DNA of 64,000 bases from Mugil cephalus. Taxonomy: Eukaryota > Chordata > Actinopteri > Mugiliformes > Mugilidae. The position numbers were made by a program, and so were the translations under genes. Within the stretch, counting starts at the first letter, position 1; every line of letters starts with the position of its first letter. The DNA lies in the NCBI RefSeq assembly GCF_022458985.1, contig NC_061783.1:2138413-2202412 (forward strand), given 5' to 3'. Positions 23,354 through 38,300 of this stretch are shown here, in pieces. The notes under the pieces are model-generated. The model searched no databases. It was not told where the DNA came from and was given only the letters and a program-made list of their open reading frames with translations.

Positions 23354-26300
23354 TCACACTCACAAACTGTTTTGCTCTAATTATCTGTCACGTGCCACTC
23401 AGTACATTTGACTTTCTCTCTCTGTGACTTCCCTGTTTTCTTTGACTCATCCAGTTTTATGTGTGCACACGAGCTGAAAGCGTTTCCAAAGGCTAAACAG
23501 TTTGACAGCTTTTTACGTGTGCGTTGTTGCACTTCCAGTCCATTGCTTGTCACATCCCAAGATCAGCTGCTTGATCAAGGATCTGCTGAGCCCAGTTACA
23601 TCAACCCGCAGTAGCCTATGTAAAAATTCTTGAGAGAAATGTAGACCTGTGATTCTTAGGGTTGCCTGGGATTGCCTGAATTCTTTTCATTTCATATGTA
23701 AATATTCAGCCAATGATAACAGTCTATGTGATAGCTTAGACTTGATACTTAAAATGCTCTCACTATCATCATCAGTGTAGCTATTGCAACTGGTTCTTCC
23801 CACAAGATCACGGTTGAATATCCTTGAACAATGTCATCTCAGTTTGTCATCGTGCCTTGTTTACATTGATTAAACTTTCTCTTGAGTAGGCTTAGCTTTA
23901 TGGATATATTGCTGTGACAACAATTCCAACAACAGTTTTGAAGGACCCAGACATCCGGGCTCTTGTGTTAACCCATGTATGAAGATTTACCTGAATATAG
24001 TAGTAGGACAAGTGCACTAAGCCAGACATGATTGTACAAGTGCAGGTGAGATAATCTGCGGGATCTGTTACACATGGACAGCTGTGGCTACGTCCCTGAA
24101 TCATCGGCTAAAATCAATCCCCGCTGGAGGAGTGCGGTGAGGCTGAAATACATCCTTACCATTCAAGCAGCGGATCAATAGATTCACATGCTTGGTGATT
24201 AGTAGGGTGAGCTGACAGCATGTCAATGTCTTGAACATGCAAATAACCAGACTAATCAACTGAAAGAGTCATTTTAACGTTTTACATACAAACACAAAAC
24301 ACTTGTTTTATTAAGGGTTTTATTCACTTTCAGGAAAATACACATTTTTAAAGAAACCCCTGAAACCAGTGACAGTGCTTGCTTAGCTTTCGTTCAGAGC
24401 AAAACATATAAAACACCAGCCTCAGGAACGTGGCCTTCATGCTGGCAACACTGGTTCCCACCAATTAAAATTCCACTGAGATAAATGGTAAAAACAAGCT
24501 TTTACCACTTTGGGTTTTGTATGCGTTTATTGTAGTGAATCATAGTCGGCTATTTCTCTTTAGTCTGCTGGTTGCTGTAACTGTACCTTTTCCCTGATGA
24601 GAGTATCCGTGTTAGAATGTTTTTGTCAGGTTTTCTGGTGATTGTAAAGAGTTGTCTGTCTGCGGTGGATGACGGCAGCATGTCAGTGAATGTAAGCTGG
24701 TCCACCCCACCTTGCCTGCTTCTAATGTGGCAGGGAGGTGTGTTTTTCCACTTGCCACATGTGTTGCACGCAATTATGAAAACAAACAGGAGCTGTGCCT
24801 GAATGAAAACAAATTAAACAAAAGAAGAATTAGAATTAGAATTAAAAAGCAATGTATTGGTGTTTAGATGGCTTCATAATGACTGCATAACTTGCACTTA
24901 TTCTGCTTTTCAATCCCTGCTTTTGTCGTAGAGAAGTGACTTCTTGATGCGCAAGCACATTTCTCACTGTTGCTGCCGCTCTTCTAGCAAATACGATCTT
25001 GATCTTGTGGATCAACTAGGTCAACAAGTGAAATAGACGTATAGTACTGCTCATTCCAGCTGAGTCACACATTGCTGAACAGTGAACATCACACAGACAT
25101 TGCCGTCGGCTCTTCCAGCTTGCAGTCAAAATACGTGTGACATGCAGCAGAGCTGGAGAGTGACTGGATAGAGAGCTTCTTAACTAAGACAATATTTAAT
25201 GCCATATTTGGCTTCAGATATATACATGTAACCCATCACCTCTGGCTCTGATCTGGTGGACTCAATTCCAACTAGTTGACTTTCTGTCTTTCCTGCCATG
25301 TAGCCTGAATCTGACAAACAGTAGGGCATGTTGAGTGCTTCCTGGCCCTCAGGTGGAAACCAGGGCACACTTAACCTGGCTCACTGAAAACAATTACCCA
25401 AGAGCAATTAGCTGTCACTACAGGGTATAGAGCAGTTAAAATTGTACTGATCCACATTACCCAGGGGAGATGAGTGTCATGGCAGTGGAAAATGGTGTCT
25501 CAGTGGAGGCCTAGAAATACTTTTTTGTTTTAAAATAAGCAGTTAGAATGGAAAAAGAGCACATCTAATATAATTCAGTTTTAGTTGTATATAATGTTTA
25601 TCATAATGTATGTAAAGCCACTTTACAAAGTTAAATCAAGATAATCTCACAAAGAGTAAGCACAGTGGGGAGATAGAAACTCTGATTTAGTTGGAAGAAA
25701 GTGTTGAGTGGGTGGCCATCTGTCTCAATTGGTTTGAGAGAGGACAACGGCAAGAGAAAACTTAAGAAAATTATTACATTTAGCAATACAAACATTATAA
25801 TATAACATCCTTTTCTTGTAGTTTCCTGTTACTACTGCTTTGAAAATAGCCGGTTGACATGGGATTTTCAGACCTGGGTCGACCCACCTTGGTGTGCTTT
25901 GACACTGCCAGCGGACGGACGTCCCGCTGTCAGAACTACGTGCCCGTTTTTTCCTCCCTCTAATGAAAAACTGGACAAAAATCTGTGACCCTCAGAGATC
26001 ATGTCTCAGGGACACCAACAGGAAGACTTATTATTCCTCTAGTCCTTATGGGACTAGACCAAAACTTTGTTCTGTTTTTGTATTGCTGATAAAATCCCGG
26101 GTCATTTGACCCAGGTCGAAATGCTGGGTCGACTCTTTCACACTTGTGCAGAGTGAAAGGGGTTTTATATTTAAGAGCTTTTGGGATGTGTAAACACACA
26201 CAAACCTCCAGCTCGAGCAGTAAAGCTGTCAGGGGCCTGCTAACCCCTTGAGGGGCTGGTATCTTATTTACAACACAAGAGTTAGCTTATTTAAATTGAC

Positions 26301-29300
26301 AAATACATGCAGACTGTTTTACTTTTGTGACAATTTTCACACGTTTTAATTATCATTGGGAAAATCAAGATTAATGAATTTAACATATATTGTTCTGTGT
26401 CCTTAAGTGGTAAATAAACTGTTTTACATATCTGTGTTGCATATCATCATATTTACACATATTCCATTGAGAAATATGATGGGGTTCAGGTCTTTAAATC
26501 AGAGAAAATAATTGATTCAGGGGTAGCAGGTGCATGATTAACGTATGCACTGCTTATTCGGATGGTGTCTGAACCCATCTGTGAATTACTAATATGCTTG
26601 TGTCATTATCTTTGTTTTGGTGCTGTATGTTTTTTTGATATATATTTAATTTGATGGTGCGGAGAGTGAAGTGGAAACGTGTACTTGACGTCTGTGGTCT
26701 GCTCCACATTCCTGGCATCACCAAGGCCGAACTAGGTGCAGATACTGTATCATAACACACCCAAACCCAGACTAAACTGACTGTTATCCACACCACATTT
26801 TTCATAAGGAAGATAAAAGACTTGCCACAAAGGTCATAGTAAGGCCACAAAGGTTGGCTTTTAGTCTGTGATCACAGCTGCTCTTTCTACCAGTCTGTTG
26901 TAGCAAGTGCCTTGTACTTTGCTGTGGTTTGTTGGGGGAGTGAAAAAAAGACATTAGTAGGATCAACAAATTGATCTGAAAGGCTGGACATGTGATTGGT
27001 AGGGATCTTGAGGCATTTGTCTCAGTGAGTGACAGGAAGATACTAGACCAACTGCTCTCTATCATGGACAATCCATCTCATCTGCTGCACCAAACATTAC
27101 AGGGTCGGAGGAGCTCATTCTCCAGCAGACTGATTCAGCTCCGCTCACACAGTGAACGCTGCAGAGCTTCTTTTATACCAAACTCCTCCACCTTTTTGTA
27201 TCAACTAAGATACTATAACAAAGCAATTTCCATTGTGGACCATTAAGGTCTGTCTAAGTCTAAATCTTTGTAAAAGCCTAAGCACTAAGTTTGCAACACA
27301 GCCTTTTTGATTAAATTTCAGTGCTTCAGGCCCTATTAAATATAGCCCTGATGGCATCATTAGGGTCTTCACTTAGAAACCATTTCCATCTCAGAGATTT
27401 TCTCATAAGTTGTACTCCTCATGAAGACTGATATGTAAAAATAGCTGGTTAGATTTTCTGCCCAAATAGAAGGAGTACAGTAACAAAAAGCTTTTCCAAG
27501 ACAAAAAGACAAGCATGTTCCTTTTTAATTCCAATGTGGCTGTCTGGTACAATAGCAATAGCACTACTGAAGCACCATTCTACTGCACATCTGAAATCAT
27601 CAGCTGTAGATTGGCGGCTGCGCTCATAAAACACTTGAAATTGCTCCCCTCTGCCCTGCCCCAGCTTATTCTTATGCCACCTCCTGTGAAAATGTCAGTG
27701 GATCCTCCCAGATGGATTTGTTAAGCTCTGATGATGACGCGAAGGCATGGGGGGTTGAGAGTCGGGGAGAGGCATTAGAGCATCATAAATCAGCCCCATT
27801 GCTCTTTATTTATTAATTCAGGCCTGAAGTGTGCACCTGAGCTCCTCCAGGAAGAGAAATACACTGCAAAGAAAGGAAAGATGTGACGGGAAGGGAGGGG
27901 AGGTTAGATATGATTCCCTCGAGTGGTGACAAAGAGCACATCAGTGCAAAGTAGGAAAACATCTGAAAGGACAGACGCTTGATGATGAAGGTGAAGCTGA
28001 GCAAATAGACACAGAGTGAGAGATTGATGGATGGTTGGCATGATGGATAGTTGAGGAGGACAATTCCTCCGGGATTGTGGTGAGAGGGCAATGAGGGATT
28101 GCAATGGAAGCATGGAAGGACGATTTGGAACAGAGGTTGGACAACTAGGAGAAAGGAGCTTAAAATGTCACACAGTCTGAATTTACACTGGAGGCCGTGA
28201 CTTTGTGACCCTGTTAGTACATGCCCACCACATCTCTCTCATTACACAGTAAGAGAAAAGGAATGACAGGTCAGTCCAATGACTTATTATCTCTTCTGTG
28301 GCACACAGGCTTCAGTAACCTTTATATAATTGACAACACATAAACCATGTGACCAGCGTATGACACACACTGTTTGCTGAACTTATTTCTGACCTAGTAA
28401 ATAGTTAACATTGTAAATTTTCAATTTTGATTGCACTGTTTAAGAACATTTATTCTCTGGGATTCATTACCATTCTGCCAAGAGGATCCTGACCGAGGGC
28501 TGAAATACTGCTCTTCCTCAAATGGAGACTGTTTCATGGAACTCTATTGCTTAAATATTATTAACGCTTAAATTTATGCATTATTAAGGGAGTTGCGAGT
28601 CTGAGTGACAGAAGGGCGTCTCAGGTGTCTAGGTGTTTGCCAAGGCATCACCCAACTGCCACAGCTCCACTCACACACCACCTCTTTGCCAATTAAATGA
28701 CCACGTCACTGATCTCCAAAAGCACACTTCAGGAGTCCACTGGGTGACTTCACAGAGGGTCCGTCCATCTATATTGTCAGTGGACAAGTCATTACATAAT
28801 TAGCCCTACACCAGATCTCTAAGTTGGTTACCTTGCACAGACACAGATAATGCTGTCAGCTGTGACAGATACACTGCATCTGTTATTCTGTGGTTCTGGG
28901 CCTTGTGTTGTTGTTGAGCAGTTCTAATTTAAAGTAGTAAAATGTTAGGTTTGCCTACAGTTGTAACCAACTGACCAAGTAAAATCAGTTGAAACCTACA
29001 TAAGTGTACAATATGAGGCAGAAGGTTCAAGTCAAAAACAAATGTACTGTACAGATCTCTGCTTTACCCCAGCTGGCCTGAAATCCCCACAGCGAGCACA
29101 AAGGCAACTGTGGTAAGAAAAAACCTTGAGCAGAACCCAGCAGGCCCTGGTTTACACAACAGAATATGTGTGGGTGTTGCAAGTCTTTGAATCAGTAACA
29201 ATACCTATGTATCTAAAAGAGGTTTTGGGGATTGTATTAATGGTTGTCGATCTATTAAAGCAGTTAAAACAGTTCATATACCCTCAGCTTCTATTGCCAT

Positions 29301-32300
29301 TAGGTAAGTGGTATTGGACATAAAGGTCTGTGGGCTCCAGGTGTTCCTACACAGGGAAGTGTGATTAGACCAGGAATGTTAGTGTGATTGGTGTGTACAT
29401 GCTTGTGCCTTTCTTAAAGAACAGATGGAATGTGAGACTCCTCCTCTTGACAAGGAGGAACATATGGGTGGATGTATGTGCTGTAAACAAATGTACAGGA
29501 TGCTTGGTTGGACTGGTTACTGGTTGGTAATGATTGTTTGGTTTCAGTGAATAAATAAGTTGTGGAAATGCATTGTAACAGTAACAGTGATTGAGTGATT
29601 GTCTATGAATATATTATATATATATTTCTATATTTCTATATCTTTTCAGATTGGATTGATGTCAGTGACAGTTTTTCCGGTGCGGCTGCTGTTGGTGTGT
29701 TTCTTCATGCTGCTGGCGTGGCCATTTGCCTTCATAGCCAACCTGGGACGTTGCGACTATGTCATCGAGCCCCAGTCCTGGTGGAGAAGGTATGTTGGTG
29801 AATATTTGTGTGTGCAATGAAAGTGTAGCCACGACAACACACCAGACTACACAGAAATGTGTGAAGAGTCCAAGATCCTATAAATAGTCATAAGTTAAAC
29901 TGAAGGAAACCAACTAGCCTTTTGTTTTGCAGAGCCGGTTGTTTTGTGTCTGCTTATGACTTCACTGTTTGTGTAAAGTCATTCACTGTATTGATGCAAT
30001 ACTCAGATTAAAAGGTGTTGTTTGGCTTTTTCTGAGCAGCGTATATGAAATCAACTGAAATGTGCACATCTCTATTTGTACTTGATCAGGTGTGTAGACC
30101 TGTGTCTACGAGTAATCATGCGAGCCATGTGGTTTTGTGGAGGTTTCCATTGGGTCAAGGTGAAAGGAGAACGGGCGCCACCCTCTGAAGTTCCCATCCT
30201 CACAGTGGCACCACATTCTACTTACTTTGATGCCATCCCAGTTACCATGACCATGTGCTCCATTGTCACCAAACTGGAGAGCAGAAGCATTCCACTCTGG
30301 GGCAGTAAGTGATACACATTTCACGTGTAAAAAACATTATAGATCATGACATTATACAATGTACATACATAACAAAATCTTGTGTATACTGTTTGAAAAG
30401 CTATGTCTGCTCAAACTTGATTAGGTCTACACAAGTTATATATATTTCTAAATCTCTGTCTGAATTACTGTAATATATTACCTAATTATGTATAAACTGT
30501 GAATTTATAAAATGTAAATGACGTTGATTACAATTGGGGCAGTTTGTCTTGGAAATCAGATTTAAAATTGTGTTTATTTAAGAAAAACATTTTAACCTCG
30601 TCCATTAATCATATACAGACAGGTAAGCATTTTTCAGTTTTTAGTAAAAATACGTAATCTAACTTCAAAGATTTTACAATAGCACATGTTCTGTGGCAAA
30701 ACTATAGCATTTATCTCAATGGCTATTTAACATGACCTCTGTGGCTCAGTGTGTCTGACACTACCTGAAATAACATTATTACCCTTAATTTACAAGAGAA
30801 ATTGATTAGTGAAGTATGTTCTGAAACAATTGTTCTGAAAAAATTTTTCCTCTCTCTCATGTCTTGTTTACCTCCAAAATCGACCCGTTCCTCATTGTCC
30901 TCCCAGCTTTGATCAGCTACATCAGGCCGGTGTTTGTGTTTCGGTCAGACCAGGATTCAAGAAGAAAAACTGTAGCGGAGATCAAGCGGAGAGCCCTCTC
31001 TGGAGGGAAGTGGCCCCAGGTAAAATATGAGTATGCACATGAAAATGCACACAAACACGTTTGACCCCTGCCCACATCACATTGTAACTGAAAGGTGATA
31101 GGATGGGTACAACGCATCTGCTTGTGTGAGTTTGTGAGGGCCTTAATGGGAATTCTTCTGTTCCAGATCATGATATTCCCAGAGGGGACCTGCACCAACA
31201 GGTCAGGTCTCATCTTATTTAAGGCTGGTAAGTATTCACTTCCTTTTCTCCTACAGGTTAATCATTATCTTCCATTGTACGGAAAAATAAATGCAATTGG
31301 ACTGGATGGTGGATATAAAACTGGGAGGTGATAATTCTGTTTATTTTATCAATCAACTTGAATAACTTCAAAGTTGCTGTTGGTGCTTGTCTGGTCCTAG
31401 ACTCTGAGGTGTGTCTGACAACGTTTTCACTAGCTGAACCCCTGTTGGCATATTTTCAGCTGATTCAGCTTGTTGAATCAGCAGTGGTGTGCATTGGTGA
31501 GAGAGATTAGTCTGATTAGCTGATCAGCTTGGCAAATCATTGCACGGGAAGAGAAATGGAAGTGACAGAACTGAACAAAATGACAACGTTCAAAGGGCAC
31601 TAAAAAGACTTTTCTCGTATTTCATCCTCATCTAATCTGAACATTCAAATACACAAGTATTTTACAACATTTTCTTTTTGGTGGATTTCAGACCAGTGGA
31701 ACTCATGAAATCATGTCTGTGTAATAGTTTCCAGTTTTTCCTAGTCTTCCAGAAAACAGACAATACAGTGTTAATTCCTGTCACACAAGAGCTTAACGTA
31801 CAATACGGGCCCATCCGGTTGCTGTAGTCTTTGTTGTGTTTTCAAATACAACTTCTTTAGTTCGTTCTTTAATACTGGCTTGGTCTTTCACAGCCTTAAT
31901 TTATTAGAAATCAGGCAATGTTATTTATATTCTGGTAAATCTGATGGACACTGGTTAAAATACTGGAACGTCCTTGATGATGATGGATCAGTGCTTAAGT
32001 CAGAGGCTGGAGAGTGGAGTAGGGAGGAAAGTAGAAGAAGCAGAATGGAAAACCCCCTCTATATACTAATCACCAGTATGTTAGCTTTGTCAGCATGTGT
32101 TGCTGACACTAGCTTCTGGTTTGTCTGTATAACTTTAACTTTTTTTTGTTGTGCAAGCATCTTCATTGACAGTGAGCAGCATACAATAGATGAATGTTGT
32201 AGAATTGTCACAAAAATTTAAACGGACCATTTCTCTGTTTGACTTCAAAATCTCAACAACACAACTACTGCATCTACAGAACCCTACTAGCTTACTATCC

Positions 32301-35300
32301 AAAACCTTCTCTTAGAAAGGGACTACCAAAACATACATCATAATGCAGCCTTTTAGTACTGCATTTGTGAATACTATGAGTTTAAAACATTCTCAGATGT
32401 TTAGATTTGGAAAGCTGCCTAAAGTACAAATGCGGATTGTTGTCCTACATTACCCGATGCAATCATTTTGCAAACCAATGCTCAGAAAGGTATTTGGTGG
32501 TGTTAACAGAGAGATTCAATTTGTTCAGTATTCCTTTCATTTAGTGTGGCGGGACTTGTACTGCTTATTTATGCATGGGGTTGACTGCATAGCCGGCCAG
32601 CTCCAGGTGTAGATGTCTGGACAGATTAATTTAATGTTGGCCCTGCAGGTTTAGAGCTTGTTGCTCCAGGACACGACACATCACTGTTTTGGTGCTTGTT
32701 TATCTGCTTGTGTGTGGGAGCGCATGCACATATGTGTGCATGATGTTGTATGCCATTGTCCATTGCCGGCCCTGTCTAATCCCCTTTCTTCCAGTCTGTA
32801 ATTCTGTCATTCCCAGTAAGCCCTGTTGGTCACACTCTGTCCTGTTTTCGTTGTACAGTGTTTGTCCAGCTTCATCTGTCTGCTGTGTGTTACTAGTCCT
32901 CTCTGGAAATGTCTCCTCTAGTTATGTCTCTTCACTGGCTCCCAGCACAACAGGGCAGCCGTGTGTATTTGTCTCTGTATCTGTGTTAATGTGTATAACT
33001 TCAGTCCTTCTCACTTCAAACAACCTTTTAATAGAGCTGTCTCTTTCATTTTTACCCCTTCCTACACTTCTGTCCTCTTACTGTAGAACCATTTACTCAG
33101 ATGGAGCAAGCAGTGATCTTTTCTCACGTGAAGCCTGAAAAACTTCATTTTCTGTTGTATTTAAAGTCAGATTTCCTCCAGTCATTTTGTTTATGTTGTT
33201 AATTACAATTGCTAAGATTGAACGTGTTATATACATTTTGTCATGAGAGTATATTAATCACTAATAATGTTCTCTGATTTGGGAATTGAAGTTGAAATCA
33301 GATTTGCCCTGTTTTTAATTATATGCCTTTTTTATGTTATTTTATTTTTTACATATATTTAACCTTTGTTTTTCTAATAGCTATCTGATGATCTATTAAA
33401 AATGCATACACAATTCATATGAACTGAAAGAAGAGTTTTAAGTTATACATCTATTAAAGCTAATAAAAAAAATGCACTTCCCTTCATCCTGTGGAATGTT
33501 TTAGTTTCTACTTTAGTGTTTAGGTTTAGCCACAAATGTTAATATTTTGGTCCAGTACATTCACTGACCTTCTTACCATAGCACATGGCAGCTGTTTTCA
33601 TTGAAATGCCTTATAATGCCTATAAATAAATAAAACTAATGTTAGCTCTGTGGCCAACGCTAAATGCCAGACGGATAAAGTTAGCAATTGGCCAGTGAAC
33701 ATAGAGTACAGGACCATGTAACATCAAAAAACACACATTGAATACACAATACTGGCTTCAGTCTATAGACTTCAGGTATCAAAAACATGACTCAGAATGA
33801 ATGCTTATGTTGCCATATATCTGCTGGATGTATAAACCAGAACCATTTGCTAACGCCTTTGCCATATCTACAACAAAATGATATAATGCTCTTAAAGCTT
33901 AAGTCTTTTCATATGTGATATGAAACAGTATACAGTATTTTAATTAGCATTTTCAAACTCTGCACAATAGCTCAAATAGGTCCTTGTCCAGGGATAAATA
34001 CTGCATGTTGTTATTATCAGCTCACCTGTCATCTGCAGGACATAATATAATCTCAATAGAAAAGCTGCCTGCCAGTGCTAGAGGTTATCCTGAGGTTGAC
34101 TTTGTTTCTCTCTCATCTACGCCAGAACACACAGTATAACCCAGTACAATATTCTGTCATTCTTTGTTGTGTTCATCTCAGTTAAAAGCAATATTTTCTG
34201 TTTATCTCCCACCACCTTCCTCCTGTCTTGCCTTTCTAAGGTGCTTTCATCCCCGGACTCCCTGTGCAGCCAGTGGTACTACGCTACCCAAACGAACTGG
34301 TAAACACTCTGCATTTTGCCATAATCTCCTGCTTCCACTTTCTGCTCCATTTCTGCTCCATGCCAACAACATTGGACATAGTTCATGTTTAACTTGTGTC
34401 CACCTAGAGTCTTGCTCTCCTTTCTCTAGTTACACCCAGGTTTACTGCCACACCTGTTCTCAGTCAAGAAATCACTTCAATAGGACCTGCCTAACAAAGT
34501 GAAGTAGACCAAAAGATCCTCAAAAGCTAGACATCATGCTGAGATCTAAAGAAATTCAGGAACAAATGAGAAAGAAAATCACTGAGATCTATCAATCTAA
34601 AACTTTGGGACTCCAGTGAATCATAGGAGTGGCCCGACAGCCACAATTATCGCAAGACCTCAGCGACGACTCATCCAAGAAGTTCCAAAAGAGCCCACAA
34701 CAACATCCAAAGAACTACAGGCCTCACTTGGCTCAGTTAAGGTCAGTGTTGATGACTCCACCATAAGAAAGAGACTGGGCAAAAATGGCCTCATGGCAGA
34801 GTTCAAGACCAAAACCACTGCTGAGCAAAAAGAACATAAAGGCTCATCTAAGTTTTGACAGAAAACGTCTTGATGATCCCCAAGACTTTTGGGAAACTAC
34901 TCTGTGGACTGACGAGACAAAATATAAACTTTTTGGAAGGCGTGTGTGACATTACATCTGACGTAAAACTAACATTTCAGAAAAAGAACATCATACCAAC
35001 AGTAAAACCTGGTGGTGGTACTGTGATGGTCTGGGGCTGTTCTGCTGTTTCGGGACCTGGAAGACTTGCTGTGATAAATGGGACCATGAATTCTGTTCTC
35101 TACCAAAAAAGGAGAATGTCCAGCCATCTGTTCATGACCTCAAGATGAAGGGCCCAAATTCCTCCACAGCGCTGTAAAAGACTGAGTGCAAGTTATCACA
35201 AATGCTTGACTTCAGTTGTTGCTGCTAGGGACGGTCCAGCCAGTTATTAGGTTTAGGGGCTAATCACTTTTTCACATAGGTTTGGATTTAGTTTTCCCAA

Positions 35301-38300
35301 AATAATAAAAACCTTAATTTAAAAACTGAATTTTGAGTTTGCCTACCACATGTTATCTTTGACAAATATTCACATTCATTTGTTTGTTGATGTTCATGAT
35401 CTGAACCATTTAAGATAAAAAAAAAAAAAAAAACAAAATCAGGAAGGGGGCCACCACTTTTCCACAACACTGTATACATTCACACACCCATGCACATTGG
35501 CACACCTATGATGTAATGGTTTCTTTTGTCCACATTAGCGTGTCTTCCTCTCATGCTGAATGACTTCATGTTCTAGTGGGGTGATATTTCATCCTGTTCT
35601 TTCTCTCTCACACACACATCCCACACACAAGTGCACACAGGTGTCATGTCTCTCTCTCTGCACATCTCCTCTCTCATGACTTATGCAGTTCTTATTACTT
35701 AGTTTTTCTTGTCTGTTTCCCTAGAAAGCTTTTGTCACTGTTTCCCTTTGTACTTATAAAGTCGCTGAATTGATTTTTGAGACACAAGGCAGTTAAGTGG
35801 GCCAAATGAGTTAGGCCTAGTTTTATATGTTCCTGTCCAGATTTCCTTTTTCTACATAAGCGGTATTGTTTTCCATTGCATCTGTGATGGTGGTAAACTG
35901 GAAGTAACTCAACCAGTAGCATTTTTTGTAACATGACTGTTACATCAACAGTTGTGAAGAGAAGATGATGTAAATGCAGACTTATCTCAGATGGCCCTAG
36001 TGCAGGTCAAATCAGAATATAATGTACAATTGCATTTCAGCTTAAGGCTGAAAGGCCCTATACCTAAACAAATAGAGAGCCAAATGTCTGCCACTTCTGT
36101 TGGACACATTGGGACTGACCAGCCATAACATTTCAGATCAGACAAGTTTTGGCGCACCCCCTGTGATCTCTGGTGCCCCCTGTGGGGGGGCGCGGACCCC
36201 AGGTTGGGCACCAGTGAGCTATAGTATATCTCTTCACCCTATAAACGTTAGACCGAAAACCAGCAATTGCCATCACCATGGCACCTTCTATAAAAGATGT
36301 AAAAACCTCTTCATCTCTATGTCAACAGCAGTTCTCTGTTGCATATGGAAAAGAAACGGCGTAGTCACGCCACTTTTTGGTCTGCAGTCAGTCTTCTACT
36401 TCAACAGTTTTATAATGAACTGGAACATTGTTAACTTGCAACATTATCTTTGAAGTGGGAAAGGAAATATATGTAACTGGTGGCACAGTTATACAACATA
36501 TCATACATTACATTGTTTCTCTAACCATTGACTTCCATGTTTGTTCTGAAATAATGGTTATCCAGCAGAAGGGTCAGGCTGGAGAGGTATTTTGTATCAA
36601 TTTCTTCATAATTCCACATCATAATTTTTTTTTTAAATTATTTTTATCTTCAAATACATTACACTAACTCAGGGGACCTCCCTGGAGGACATTTATAAGA
36701 CTTGACCCTGCTGCCATGTGGCAAAGTGTCCTTGCGCAAGACCCAACGCTGAACCAACAGTTGCTCCCAGTCCGTGGTGCTGGTGTGTGAATGCGTGAGT
36801 GAATGGGTAGATGTGTCTGTGACTGTCAAGTACCAATAGGTAGGAAGGCAAGACTATTTATCAGAAACTCAGCATTAACCCTTAGGCTAGTACACAGTAC
36901 AGTATAGTATACAATAATACAAATACACCACGTTCATAGACCCCATTGTTAAACTCAGATTTAAGGTTCTACACTGACAAGCCTCCTCTTTAAGCAAATT
37001 AACTGAAAATGTTTTTTTTCCTGCCCAGCGAAGTGAAATAACAATAAGTGAAACACATTCTTGTCAACTTTAAATGAAGTCAGATTGCAGTAATGACAGT
37101 AGAAATGTAATCTAACATGCTGGCTTAAAAGATTTCTACCTCACCATTACAGTTGTCAACAGTAATTTATTAGTTGTATCAAACTGGCTTCATGAGGTTT
37201 CTTTGTGTTTGTTCTCAGCCATTTCCTCTTTCCTCTTCCCTCTACAGGATACTGTTACATGGACATGGCAAGGTCCCGGAGCGTGAGTGTTTCTCTCTTT
37301 CATTCACACACCCACACCCACAGAGCTTCTACTTACCTTCACTCAAATATGTGGTTAACACACCGCTGACCGGTTTTCTGCTAGAAACAACATAGTAAGA
37401 TACTGTAGGAGTATCTCTATGACCATCTGTTCAGCCTTGTCTCAAGTCTTTATCTTCCTATTCCTGATGTCATCTTGTCATATTTAGACAGATCTACACA
37501 GAGCTGACAGAGACAGAGCTGCTTCTACAAACGTTTGTGAAAGAATGGGTTGCTCTCAGGGGCTCAGTGAATTCCAGTGTGGTACTGTGATAGGATGCCA
37601 CCTGTGAAACAAGTGCAGTGGTGATCAGTGGTATTATAAAGTGGGAGCGTTTGGGAATGAAAGCAGCGTAAAAAGACAGAGGGGGGTCATGGCACTGGTG
37701 TGTGACTCTGTGTGCTTGTGTGAGCGGCTGTGCAGATGTGCCTGGGACTGTAAAGGCGTTTTGAGTACCAGTAGGTAGAAAAAGCACTATATAAAAGCAA
37801 GACCATTTACTATTGAATTGGAATGGGATGTCACTTAAGTTCATTTATGTATAAAGGCAGATGAGTGAATATTTTTGGCGATATAGTGTACCTCTTTCTT
37901 CTTGCAGGTTCAAGATCTTATGGCTTACTCTATGCCAGCTTCATAATTCCATGGAGATTGAGGTGAGTAGTTTAATTAGCCAAAAAATCTGTACATGGAC
38001 TTTTTGTATCAGTATCTACAGTCTTTTTTCCAAATTGAGCCGAAAATGCAAATTGTACTGGCCAGTGATCAATCCAGTGTGATTTTTGTATGTATTATGT
38101 TTTGGGTCAGTGCAGAGTTTTGACAGCAGGAATGAGTTTACATTTTTTCCTTCTCTCCTTAGTACTTACCTGTTTATACTCCATCAGACGAGGAGAAGGA
38201 AAATCCTGCTCTGTTTGCCAATAATGTCAGAAAGCTCATGGCCAAGTGAGTGTTTGTTAACCTGTTTGCCCTTGATCCGTGTCAGAATGTCTGTACACAC

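Noticed and set aside
23149..23427. Overlapping His/Thr-rich and Cys/Val-rich frames on both strands
   Set aside because: They are translations of the CCCA/CA simple repeat.
32689..33138. 149-codon frame in lpcat1 intron 5
   Set aside because: Composition is Cys/Ser/Val-rich from T-rich DNA, no domain is recognised, and adjacent exons of lpcat1 join in frame without it.
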